A stretch of 36,455 nucleotides of DNA from Streptococcus pseudopneumoniae (lineage in GTDB: Bacteria; Bacillota; Bacilli; Lactobacillales; Streptococcaceae), in the NCBI RefSeq assembly GCF_001068775.1, contig NZ_JWAJ01000069.1, positions 1 through 36,455 of the forward strand, in the 5' to 3' direction. The position numbers and the translations under genes are program-made. The notes beneath the pieces are model-generated. The model saw only the letters and a program-made list of their open reading frames with translations, made no database searches and was not told the origin of the DNA. Each line of letters starts with the position of its first letter. Position 1 is the stretch's first letter. Below, piece by piece: positions 17,065 through 23,519 of this stretch.

Positions 17065-17676
17065 ATGACACTTACAACAATTAAAAATGACATTCAAGCA
17101 TTTGGGAAGAAAAAATTAGAATATATGCGTGGTTATATTGCAATGCAGGAAGATTTTCAAGACAAATTACATAAACAGTTAATCGGAAAAGTGTATGCAG
17201 AAGAAACGCTTTTGAAATATAAAAAAGATGCGGAAAATTATTCGCACAATACCGCTCAAATGCTTTATCAACAACTAGAAAAGGAGAAAAATATTGAATT
17301 AGCAAACATTAAATCAAAAGAAGAATCTATTACAGCGGATGATGTAGCTGACTTAACTTTGTTTTCTAGTATTAAATCAACAGCAGTAGAAATGAAAGAA
17401 TATCTAGAAAAGTATAAGAATAAACCTTTAGCAATTAGAAAGCTAGAGGATATTATCAGAAACGATACTACTCTTGCCTATATTGAAATCGATATAGATC
17501 AATTCAAACAACAAAATCTTCTTGAAAAATTAATCATTTTCTTTACTAGGAAAATTAATTACTTCCATGATGGTTTATATATCAACGGTGATAAGATTGA
17601 TTTAATGCAACATGAGATGATTGTTGAAAGCAATATTGAGTCGCTGGATGAAGAATTGCGTAAATATCTAGCATAA
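17065..17676 (+). CDS. Helical satellite protein, unknown
   Basis: 203 residues from the ATG at 17065. This start is preferred over 17008 because AAGGAGG (17053-17059) lies 5 bases before it and 17008 falls inside the terminator hairpin. The protein is largely helical and charged, with a probable coiled coil around residues 48-80 (YKKDAENYSHNTAQMLYQQL). There is no signal peptide, membrane helix or enzyme motif. It lies between two hairpins and directly before the terminase small subunit, where helper-exploiting functions (packaging or capsid redirection) sit in such islands. That role is inference; I do not recognise the family. Confidence 0.65.
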   Translation: MTLTTIKNDIQAFGKKKLEYMRGYIAMQEDFQDKLHKQLIGKVYAEETLLKYKKDAENYSHNTAQMLYQQLEKEKNIELANIKSKEESITADDVADLTLFSSIKSTAVEMKEYLEKYKNKPLAIRKLEDIIRNDTTLAYIEIDIDQFKQQNLLEKLIIFFTRKINYFHDGLYINGDKIDLMQHEMIVESNIESLDEELRKYLA

Positions 17677-17677
17677 G

Positions 17678-17702
17678 AAATAAAGGGGGAACCCTTTATT
17701 TT
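17678..17702 (+). terminator. Hairpin between the unknown gene and terS
   Basis: A 10-bp stem AAATAAAGGG/CCCTTTATTT (17678-17687 with 17692-17701) with a GGAA loop, only two bases after the stop codon. The T tract is short, so it may be a weak terminator or an mRNA-stabilising hairpin. Confidence 0.5.
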
Positions 17703-17721
17703 GATAACAAGGAGGTAATAG

Positions 17722-18150
17722 ATGGCAGGAAATGAAAATGATGGCCTTACATCCAAGCAAATAAAATTCATAGATGCCATGCTTACTGAGCCAACGATAG
17801 ATAAAGCGTGCCAAAAAGCAGGGGTGTCAAGGGCAACAGGGCATAAGTATCTAAAAGTTGCAGCTGTTAAAAAGACATTGAGACTAAAACAAGATGAGAT
17901 GATGGATAAAACTACACAGATGCTATATCTAGCCTCATCCAATGCTGTTTCTGTACTCAATGATATTATGATGGATGCCAAGATTAACCCTTTTATAAGA
18001 ACTCAAGCAGCAAAAGCTATACTTGAACAATCATATAAAACTCATGAAATTTTTGGAGTAGTAAGACAAATTGAAGAATTGAGGTTAGAAATTGAGGAAG
18101 TATCTAAAGGAGATCAAAGAGTTACAAGAACTCAAGGAATTATTAAGTAG
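17722..18150 (+). CDS. terS: Phage terminase small subunit (TerS)
   Basis: 142 residues. The N-terminal half LTSKQIKFIDAMLTEPTIDK, AGVSRATGHKYL is the HTH-type DNA-binding domain of terminase small subunits (GVSRATGHKYL is the recognition part). A helical oligomerisation region follows (LYLASSNAVSVLNDIMMDAK). In satellites a private TerS recognises the island's own packaging site and recruits the helper's large subunit. No large subunit is present here. AAGGAGG lies upstream. Its 3' end overlaps the next gene by 59 bases. Confidence 0.8.
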   Translation: MAGNENDGLTSKQIKFIDAMLTEPTIDKACQKAGVSRATGHKYLKVAAVKKTLRLKQDEMMDKTTQMLYLASSNAVSVLNDIMMDAKINPFIRTQAAKAILEQSYKTHEIFGVVRQIEELRLEIEEVSKGDQRVTRTQGIIK

Positions 18151-18469
18151 TAGAAATACGCCTGAAGTTATCATCATCGAGGGTAACGATGATTTGGGAG
18201 AATTTTTCCAAGTTGATGGTGAGTTGTTTAGTGATATTGAACTTTTAGAAAACCTTAAAAAGTGGCGTGAATGGGAAGTGCAGGTTATCGTTGATGATTG
18301 GTGTAACCGTAGTCTAAATGAAGATGAAACAGGAATTTTATATTTTCCAACGCATGAGGATAAAATGGACTATATCCGATTTAACAAAGGTTTAGAACCT
18401 TTATATCACGCGCTAGATGAACCTTATACAACAATCTCAAAAAGTGAGTGGTTAAAGCTATTAGATTGA
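18092..18469 (+). CDS. Acidic satellite protein, unknown, TTG start
   Basis: 125 residues, acidic. The frame opens with TTG at 18092 (GAGG 8 bases upstream) inside the end of terS. No better start follows: an AAAGGAGA at 18106-18113 has no usable ATG, GTG or TTG at the right distance. It contains EVIIIEGNDDLGEFF and a tryptophan-rich centre (LKKWREWEVQVIVDDW), then THEDKMDYIRFNKGLEPLYH. No family is recognised with confidence. The long overlap with terS suggests coupled expression. Confidence 0.65.
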   Translation: MRKYLKEIKELQELKELLSSRNTPEVIIIEGNDDLGEFFQVDGELFSDIELLENLKKWREWEVQVIVDDWCNRSLNEDETGILYFPTHEDKMDYIRFNKGLEPLYHALDEPYTTISKSEWLKLLD

Positions 18470-18486
18470 TAATTTAGGAGGTAATC

Positions 18487-18897
18487 ATGCCAAAGAAGAA
18501 AATTGAGCGTATTTCAGTAATTCACAGAGAAAAAATTTTATGGCTCAAGTGGTATTTCATGAGAGATAAAGAAAATCCTAAGTATAGTGTCCTTGAGCGT
18601 AAAATGTTTGATGCTGCTAAAAATAAAGATATGCTAGCTTATAAAAAATACGCTACGATTAAGCAGATAACAGATATTAGGGTACAGACAAGTGAAGACG
18701 ATATTTTAACGGCCATTAAAGAGGTCTATGTGTATAATCACATGAATGTTATCGGAGCTTGTCAACGGATATTATTTGTTAGTCAGTCGCCAGCCTATAA
18801 CAAGCTGAATAAATGGTTTGAGATATATTCTGATTTGTATTTTAGTGTTGTGCCTTTACCGAATATGGGAGCGTATCATGACTTGGTAGATATCTAG
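18487..18897 (+). CDS. Phage-type late regulator-like protein (ArpU/RinA-like, tentative)
   Basis: 136 residues, basic N-terminus (MPKKKIERISVIHREK). The C-terminal portion contains ACQRILFVSQSPAYNKLNKW, which has the look of a sigma-region-4-like helix-turn-helix as in ArpU/RinA-type phage late activators. This is a pattern judgement and could be wrong. AGGAGG precedes the ATG. It closes the satellite's phage-derived gene run before the accessory genes. Confidence 0.5.
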   Translation: MPKKKIERISVIHREKILWLKWYFMRDKENPKYSVLERKMFDAAKNKDMLAYKKYATIKQITDIRVQTSEDDILTAIKEVYVYNHMNVIGACQRILFVSQSPAYNKLNKWFEIYSDLYFSVVPLPNMGAYHDLVDI

Positions 18898-18944
18898 TTG
18901 ATTGTATGATAAAATATAATAAACTTCAAAAAAAGGAGATAAAT

Positions 18945-19490
18945 TTGAAGATTAAGCAAAAATGGGAACGTAGATCATTTGGAACGGATTTTATCGCTAA
19001 AGGTTTATTTTGGATAATTCTTTTTGTGGTTATTCTTTTTGGCTTTAACTATCTAATCTCTGGAAATTTTTATGCCTCTGAATTTTGGGATATGGTCGGA
19101 GGGGTGCTCGCTTTAATAGCTGCATTCATAGCATTAATTGTTTTTTCTAGACGAGCACTGATAGAGGGGTATTATATTAGTTCGTTAGATCTTGCAATGG
19201 CAATATTTTATGACGAAATTGAACATGATCCTTATTTTTCAAAACGTTATCATGAAATAAATGAAAAATATGCTGATAATGATATTGAACGAGTAAAAGC
19301 ATTAGAGCCGTTACAAGAACATTATTGTTATATTTGCTTTAAACAGTACATTGAAGAAATGAATTGGTTAGAGAAATTTATAATTTGCTTATATAGTGTA
19401 TTCACAATCGGAGAATTTTCGCTTTATATGGAGCTATCTAGAGCTAGAAAAAGAAAATGGTTTGATCATAGTGATAATGATTTTTTTTAA
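18945..19490 (+). CDS. Two-helix membrane protein, unknown accessory gene
   Basis: 181 residues if started at the TTG at 18945, which is preceded by AAAAAAAGGAG at the correct distance. An ATG at 18906 is in frame, but it would make the ribosome binding site coding. Two transmembrane helices are seen at about residues 20-40 (GLFWIILFVVILFGFNYLIS) and 52-70 (MVGGVLALIAAFIALIVFS). A cytoplasmic tail of about 110 residues follows, with a further hydrophobic stretch (FIICLYSVFTIGEFSLY). Not recognised. Its position at the cargo end of the satellite and its membrane topology fit a defence or superinfection-exclusion role (inference). Confidence 0.65.
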   Translation: MKIKQKWERRSFGTDFIAKGLFWIILFVVILFGFNYLISGNFYASEFWDMVGGVLALIAAFIALIVFSRRALIEGYYISSLDLAMAIFYDEIEHDPYFSKRYHEINEKYADNDIERVKALEPLQEHYCYICFKQYIEEMNWLEKFIICLYSVFTIGEFSLYMELSRARKRKWFDHSDNDFF

Positions 19491-19491
19491 T

Positions 19492-19526
19492 AAAAAAGCA
19501 CGTTTGACCGTGCTAGTTTCTTGCCT
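19492..19526. repeat. 35-bp repeat containing a hairpin, copy 1
   Basis: A run of A, then AGCACG-TTTGAC-CGTGCT (6-bp stem), then TTCTTGCCT. It is repeated at 20679-20712 with a small difference after the stem. The stem with its A run is a terminator for leftward RNA and weakly U-rich for rightward RNA. It follows the membrane-protein gene stop by 1 base. The copies bracket the Panacea cassette. Confidence 0.8.
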
Positions 19527-19625
19527 TGTAAATCTGATTATTAAATATTGTTTTATTGGCAACTATAATAATTGAGAAATTATTATAAAAATCAACATTG
19601 AAAAAGAAAAAAAACATGTGTAGTG

Positions 19626-19634
19626 TGATATAAT
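19626..19634 (+). promoter_or_regulatory. Extended -10 promoter of the Panacea cassette
   Basis: TGATATAAT (TG-N plus perfect TATAAT at 19629-19634), with no good -35 at standard distance. Transcription would begin near 19641, giving a leader of about 105 bases. Confidence 0.65.
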
Positions 19635-19663
19635 TATAGTGAGGATATTTTAATTTTTTAATG

Positions 19664-19737
19664 TACTCATTGAACAAAAATTGATTATAGAGAACATCGA
19701 TCTCTTTGTTGAGTATTTTGATCTAATCAAAGGAGGA
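19664..19737 (+). promoter_or_regulatory. Structured leader of the Panacea cassette
   Basis: Several inverted repeats interlock. TACTCA and AACAAA (19664-19678) pair with TTTGTTGAGTA (19705-19715). AGAGA (19689-19693) pairs with TCTCT (19701-19705). TTGATTA (19681-19687) pairs with TAATCAA (19724-19730), which touches the AGGAGG ribosome binding site (19731-19736). Two of these pairings cannot form together, so the leader could switch translation. Confidence 0.45.
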
Positions 19738-19745
19738 GATATAAA

Positions 19746-20201
19746 ATGATTTCAGCTTTAGATGTAGCAAATACGTTTCTTGATAGAGCAAAGTCCGAAG
19801 ATATTGATATTACGCCGATGAAGTTACAGAAATTGATCTATATTTTCTACAAAGATTATTTAAAAGAAACGCAAGAAAAACTTTTTGACGAACGTTTTGA
19901 AACTTGGCAGTATGGTCCTGTTCTTAGAAGCGTTTATAACGTATTTAAAAAATATCGTGCAAATCACATCAAAGAATTTTACTATTTTGAAAATAACAAG
20001 TATAGTACTATTGCTCTCCCTGCAGGTTCAGTAGTGAAAAAGATTTTTGATAATGTTTGGAAAACTTATGGAATGATTGATGGTATAAGATTATCTGAGA
20101 TGACACATCAGCAAGGAACTGCGTGGTACAAAGCTAATATAAATGATGAACCATATTTAGAGGACTGTAACATATTCCAAGAGGAGCCTTATATTGCCTA
20201 A
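19746..20201 (+). CDS. Panacea-domain (SocA-like) putative antitoxin
   Basis: 151 residues covering one Panacea (DUF4065/SocA) domain: ITPMKLQKLIYIFYKDYL, then ERFETWQYGPVLRSVYNVFK, and LSEMTHQQGTAWYKA near residue 120. These three blocks are the family's hallmarks. Panacea proteins act as antitoxins for unrelated toxins, including small membrane proteins (PanAT systems), and as proteolysis adaptors in SocAB. The gene has its own promoter, a strong AGGAGGAGAT site, and overlaps the downstream membrane-protein gene by 8 bases, which fits an antitoxin-toxin operon. The cognate activity is inferred. Confidence 0.85.
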   Translation: MISALDVANTFLDRAKSEDIDITPMKLQKLIYIFYKDYLKETQEKLFDERFETWQYGPVLRSVYNVFKKYRANHIKEFYYFENNKYSTIALPAGSVVKKIFDNVWKTYGMIDGIRLSEMTHQQGTAWYKANINDEPYLEDCNIFQEEPYIA

Positions 20202-20520
20202 CGAAGTAAATAAATTAACAACAGAAATTGATGTTCCTAATACTAAGTTTTCACAACAACAAAAAGAAGCAAATGATAAATTTGCAACAACAAGTATACT
20301 TGAAAGAAAAATTAATAAGGACACTTATAATACAATTAAAGGACACTATCTACTTATAATTTGTCTTGTATTGATAATGCTAATTTATTTTTTTGAAACT
20401 TTTGTTCATGGTGGGAAAATATCTGATATAGCAAGTAATGCTATAGAAGTTATTAAAGTATTAATTTTTTCACTGACAGGTTATCTTTTTGGAAAAAATG
20501 CTAACGAATCAGACAAGTAG
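20194..20520 (+). CDS. Small two-helix membrane protein, putative PanT-type toxin
   Basis: 108 residues from a TTG at 20194, with GAGGAG at 20181-20186 giving good spacing inside the end of the Panacea gene. The first 50 residues are polar (MPNEVNKLTTEIDVPNTKFS onward). Two membrane helices follow at about 51-70 (HYLLIICLVLIMLIYFFETF) and 82-100 (NAIEVIKVLIFSLTGYLFG), with a short charged tail. No family is recognised. Tight coupling to a Panacea antitoxin gene and its size make a membrane-acting toxin or phage-triggered effector the leading idea. An immunity or regulatory membrane partner is the alternative. No direct evidence of toxicity exists in the sequence. Confidence 0.7.
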   Translation: MPNEVNKLTTEIDVPNTKFSQQQKEANDKFATTSILERKINKDTYNTIKGHYLLIICLVLIMLIYFFETFVHGGKISDIASNAIEVIKVLIFSLTGYLFGKNANESDK

Positions 20521-20544
20521 GATAATTCTAAACTTATTTTTAAG

Positions 20545-20575
20545 ACAAACAGTGATGTGAAATCACTGTTTGTTT
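20545..20575 (+). terminator. Terminator of the Panacea cassette
   Basis: A 12-bp perfect stem (20545-20556 with 20562-20573) with a GTGAA loop, followed by T-rich sequence. It is placed 25 bases after the stop of the membrane-protein gene. Confidence 0.85.
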
Positions 20576-20678
20576 ATTGCTAATGAATTAAGTGAGGCAA
20601 TAAAGAGTTTTATTATATTTTACAAGTATTGAACAAATTACACTGAGAGTTAGCATAGGATGGCTATAATACTTGACA

Positions 20679-20712
20679 AAAAAAGCACGTTTGACCGTGC
20701 TGATTCTTGCCT
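20679..20712. repeat. 35-bp repeat containing a hairpin, copy 2
   Basis: Same A run, AGCACG/CGTGCT hairpin with TTTGAC loop and TTCTTGCCT as at 19492-19526, one base shorter. It ends 22 bases before the att-like sequence. Confidence 0.8.
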
Positions 20713-20734
20713 GCTGAACTCATCATTTTAAGTT

Positions 20735-20748
20735 CCTTTTTGTTACCC
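20735..20748. other. Putative right attachment site (attR core)
   Basis: CCTTTTTGTTACCC, 13 of 14 identical to 10809-10822. It lies just beyond the last satellite feature. Confidence 0.4.
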
Positions 20749-20810
20749 TTTATGTTTTCTCAACTTATTCAAAATTAGTTGTTTTTGCAGAAATCAAGTT
20801 AGATTTAGAG

Positions 20811-20830
20811 TAGGCTTAGGCCTATTTTTT
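20811..20830 (+). terminator. Small T-tailed hairpin
   Basis: TAGGC (20811-20815) pairs with GCCTA (20820-20824) around TTAG, followed by six T. It is a short terminator of uncertain client. Confidence 0.5.
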
Positions 20831-20862
20831 AGTATCTAATAATAGGAAGATAACTTGAAAAA

Positions 20863-20889
20863 ATAAAATAGTTCAGTGAACTATTTTAT
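20863..20889. other. 12-bp stem hairpin
   Basis: ATAAAATAGTTC pairs perfectly with GAACTATTTTAT around a 3-base AGT loop. No T run follows directly. It forms part of a cluster of hairpins upstream of xseA. Confidence 0.6.
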
Positions 20890-20937
20890 CCCGAACCTTG
20901 AATCTCAAAAGTTCGGCCGTTGATTTAACAACGTTTT

Positions 20938-20971
20938 AAGCCCCTCGGATTTTATCCGAAGGGCTTTTTTT
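20938..20971 (+). terminator. Strong terminator upstream of xseA
   Basis: AAGCCC-C-TCGGAT pairs with ATCCGA-A-GGGCTT with one internal C-A mismatch and a TTT loop, followed by seven T. It isolates xseA from upstream transcription. Confidence 0.85.
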
Positions 20972-21069
20972 CTGTTCAGGGGGCAAAAATATTAAGAAAT
21001 TATTTCACACATAAATTCCCTGTATTTTCACTATTCTAGGTGGAAATTCAAGATTTTTAAGCATATTTT

Positions 21070-21078
21070 TGGTATAAT
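21070..21078 (+). promoter_or_regulatory. Extended -10 promoter of the xseA operon
   Basis: TGGTATAAT (TG-N plus perfect TATAAT at 21073-21078), no consensus -35. AAGGAGG at 21105-21111 serves the xseA start. Confidence 0.65.
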
Positions 21079-21116
21079 AATACCCAGGAAAAACTAGAGA
21101 AAAGAAGGAGGTAGAG

Positions 21117-22457
21117 ATGGAAAAGTATTTATCGGTTACAACTTTGACCAAGTATTTAAAAATGAAATTCGATAAAGACCCCTATTTGGAACGGGTCTAT
21201 TTAACTGGTCAAGTCTCTAACTTCCGTAAGCGTCCAACCCATCAGTATTTTTCTCTTAAGGATGACCGAGCAGTTATTCAGGCAACCATTTGGTCGGGGG
21301 TCTACCAACGTTTAGGTTTTGAACTGGAAGAAGGTATGAAGATCAATGTAGTTGGTCGTGTTCAAGTCTATGAACCAAGCGGAAGCTATTCGATTATTAT
21401 TGAAAAAGCTGAACCAGATGGTGTTGGTGCATTGGCTATCCAATTTGAACAGCTTAAGAAGAAACTGGCAGAAGAAGGTCTTTTTCAAGAACACTTTAAA
21501 CAATCTTTACCACAATTTTCAAAAAAAATAGGTGTGGTGACCAGTCGAAGTGGTGCTGTTATCCAAGATATCATCACTACAGTCAGTAGACGTTTCCCTG
21601 GTGTGGAAATTGTCCTATATCCTACTAAAGTTCAAGGTGAGGGTGCTGCAGAGGAGATTGCTCGTAACATTGCTAGAGCCAATGAACGAGATGACTTAGA
21701 TGTTCTGATTATCGGCCGTGGTGGTGGATCCATTGAAGATCTTTGGGCCTTTAACGAAGAAATTGTAGTTCGAGCAATTTTTGAATCTCGTTTACCGATT
21801 ATTTCGAGTGTAGGTCATGAAACGGATGTCACTCTGGCTGATTTTGTAGCTGATAAGAGAGCGGCAACGCCGACAGCTGCTGCTGAACTCGCTACACCAG
21901 TAACAAAGTTAGACCTATTGACCTATCTTCAGAATCAAGAGAAGCGGATGACTACAGCTGTTAAACATACTTTATCAAAGAAACAAGAAGCTTTGAGAAT
22001 CCTCAGTCAATCGGTCATCTTCAGACAACCAGAGCGTTTATATGACGGTTATCTACAACGCTTGGATCAGTTACAGCTACGACTGAAGCAAGGACTGAAT
22101 GCTGAATTGGTTCGAAATCAACAAAAGGTTCAAGAACAAATCCACCGTTTGGAACAATTATCACCAATCATCAAAATCCAGCGTTATCAGGATCGTATTT
22201 TCCAACTGCAAAAACTAATGCGTAGCCAGATGGCTGTGACCTATGATGCAAAAGTAGCAGAAGTAAAACGCCTATCAGAAGCTCTCCTTATGCTAGATAC
22301 TAGTCGAATTGTAGCCAGAGGTTTTGCAATTGTCAAAAAAGGAGAAGTTGTAGTGGCTTCTGCGAAAGATTTGAAAGAAAATGACCAAGTATCACTGTTG
22401 ATGCGGGACGGTCAGGTAGAATTAGAGGTTAAAGATGTCAAAACAAAAGAAATTTGA
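21117..22457 (+). CDS. xseA: Exodeoxyribonuclease VII large subunit
   Basis: Degrades single-stranded DNA from both ends together with XseB. The 446-residue protein has the N-terminal OB fold (about 1-105: [40 protein letters not shown]) and the catalytic core [39 protein letters not shown] and [21 protein letters not shown] long coiled-coil region to about 380 and the C-terminal domain [11 protein letters not shown] follow. Usual length. First gene of an operon; its end overlaps xseB by 23 bases, a conserved arrangement for these two subunits. Confidence 0.97.
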   Translation: MEKYLSVTTLTKYLKMKFDKDPYLERVYLTGQVSNFRKRPTHQYFSLKDDRAVIQATIWSGVYQRLGFELEEGMKINVVGRVQVYEPSGSYSIIIEKAEPDGVGALAIQFEQLKKKLAEEGLFQEHFKQSLPQFSKKIGVVTSRSGAVIQDIITTVSRRFPGVEIVLYPTKVQGEGAAEEIARNIARANERDDLDVLIIGRGGGSIEDLWAFNEEIVVRAIFESRLPIISSVGHETDVTLADFVADKRAATPTAAAELATPVTKLDLLTYLQNQEKRMTTAVKHTLSKKQEALRILSQSVIFRQPERLYDGYLQRLDQLQLRLKQGLNAELVRNQQKVQEQIHRLEQLSPIIKIQRYQDRIFQLQKLMRSQMAVTYDAKVAEVKRLSEALLMLDTSRIVARGFAIVKKGEVVVASAKDLKENDQVSLLMRDGQVELEVKDVKTKEI

Positions 22458-22647
22458 GGAAAATCTAGCAGAGCTTGAGACTATTGTTCAAAGCTTAGAA
22501 AATGGTGAAATTGCTTTAGAAGATGCTATTTCTGCTTTTCAAAAAGGAATGGTTCTTTCAAAAGAATTGCAAGCAACACTTGATAAAGCAGAAAAGACCT
22601 TGGTTAAAGTCATGCAAGAAGATGGAACAGAAAGCGAACTTCTATGA
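22435..22647 (+). CDS. xseB: Exodeoxyribonuclease VII small subunit
   Basis: 70-residue helical hairpin protein that packs several copies around the XseA coiled coil. The signature [20 protein letters not shown] followed by [12 protein letters not shown] is typical. It overlaps xseA by 23 bases and ispA by 4 bases. Confidence 0.95.
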   Translation: MSKQKKFEENLAELETIVQSLENGEIALEDAISAFQKGMVLSKELQATLDKAEKTLVKVMQEDGTESELL

Positions 22648-23519
22648 ACAAGCAAGAAAAATTAGCTTTGGTCGAGTCAGCTCTTGAAGACTTTTATGGA
22701 GACCAACAATTTGCATCAAACTTGAGAGAAGCCGTTCTTTATTCCATACATGCAGGTGGTAAAAGGATTCGCCCATATCTACTTCTAGAAGTTTTGGAGT
22801 CTTTGCAAGTGTCTATCGCACCAGCCCATGCTCAAGTTGCAGCGGCACTAGAAATGATTCACACAGGTAGTTTGATTCATGATGATCTACCTGCTATGGA
22901 TAATGATGATTTTCGTCGGGGGCGTTTGACCAACCATAAGGTGTATGGTGAAGCTCTAGCTATTTTAGCAGGGGATGCGCTTTTTTTGGATCCCTATGCT
23001 TTAATTGCTCAAGCTGATTTGCCGAGTCAAACAAAGGTTGATTTAATAGCTAATTTATCACTTGCTTCTGGAAGTATGGGGATGGTGGCTGGACAAGTTT
23101 TAGATATGGAAGGCGAAGGAAAACATTTGAATTTAGAGGAACTTCAGACTATCCATGCTAATAAGACTGGTAAACTTTTAGCCTTTCCTTTCCAAGCGGC
23201 TGGTATCATTGCTGGATTGGATGAAAAACTTCAGAAGCAGCTTAAAAAAGTTGGCGAGTTGATTGGGCTTGCTTTCCAAGTGAGAGATGATGTGCTTGAT
23301 GTTACCGCTAGCTTTGAGGAAATCGGCAAAACACCCCAGAAAGATTTGCAAGCCGAGAAGTCAACCTATCCTGCATTGTTGGGATTAGACCAGGCGATAG
23401 CGTTTTGCAATCAAACCTTGGATCAAGCTAATGCGAAACTTGAAGAGATTAGCCAGGTTGTGATCTTTGACAAAGAACCAATTGTGAAAATAGTAGAAAG
23501 TTTGAGAATCAATGGCTAA
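22644..23519 (+). CDS. ispA: Farnesyl/geranyl diphosphate synthase
   Basis: Short-chain trans-prenyl transferase that condenses isopentenyl diphosphate with allylic diphosphates, giving the precursor for undecaprenyl phosphate. The 291-residue protein has GGKRIRP (38-44), the first aspartate-rich motif [10 protein letters not shown] (80-89) followed by [13 protein letters not shown], and the second aspartate motif DDVLDV near 215. Usual length. It overlaps xseB (ATGA) and tlyA (8 bases). Confidence 0.95.
   Translation: MNKQEKLALVESALEDFYGDQQFASNLREAVLYSIHAGGKRIRPYLLLEVLESLQVSIAPAHAQVAAALEMIHTGSLIHDDLPAMDNDDFRRGRLTNHKVYGEALAILAGDALFLDPYALIAQADLPSQTKVDLIANLSLASGSMGMVAGQVLDMEGEGKHLNLEELQTIHANKTGKLLAFPFQAAGIIAGLDEKLQKQLKKVGELIGLAFQVRDDVLDVTASFEEIGKTPQKDLQAEKSTYPALLGLDQAIAFCNQTLDQANAKLEEISQVVIFDKEPIVKIVESLRING

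Larger units (their letters stand above)
10809..20748. mobile_element. Integrated phage-satellite (PICI-like) element
   Basis: About 9.9 kb between the eno terminator and the xseA upstream region. The order is: leftward integrase and repressor; rightward Cro-like gene; many tiny early genes; excisionase-like protein; replication initiator with helicase loader; hairpin zone; terminase small subunit; accessory genes. It has no terminase large subunit, portal, capsid, tail, holin or lysin genes. This is the architecture of Gram-positive phage-inducible islands and streptococcal satellite prophages, which use a helper phage for particles. Boundaries rest on the imperfect att-like pair. Insertion is intergenic and leaves both flanking host genes whole. 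Confidence 0.85.
20521..21116. other. Satellite right end and xseA upstream region, no gene
   Basis: 596 bases without a supported gene. In order they hold the cassette terminator, the second 35-bp repeat (20679-20712), the att-like sequence (20735-20748), a small T-tailed hairpin (20811-20830), a 12-bp stem hairpin (20863-20889), two short hairpins (20891-20916 and 20918-20933), a strong terminator (20938-20971) and the xseA promoter. Confidence 0.7.
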
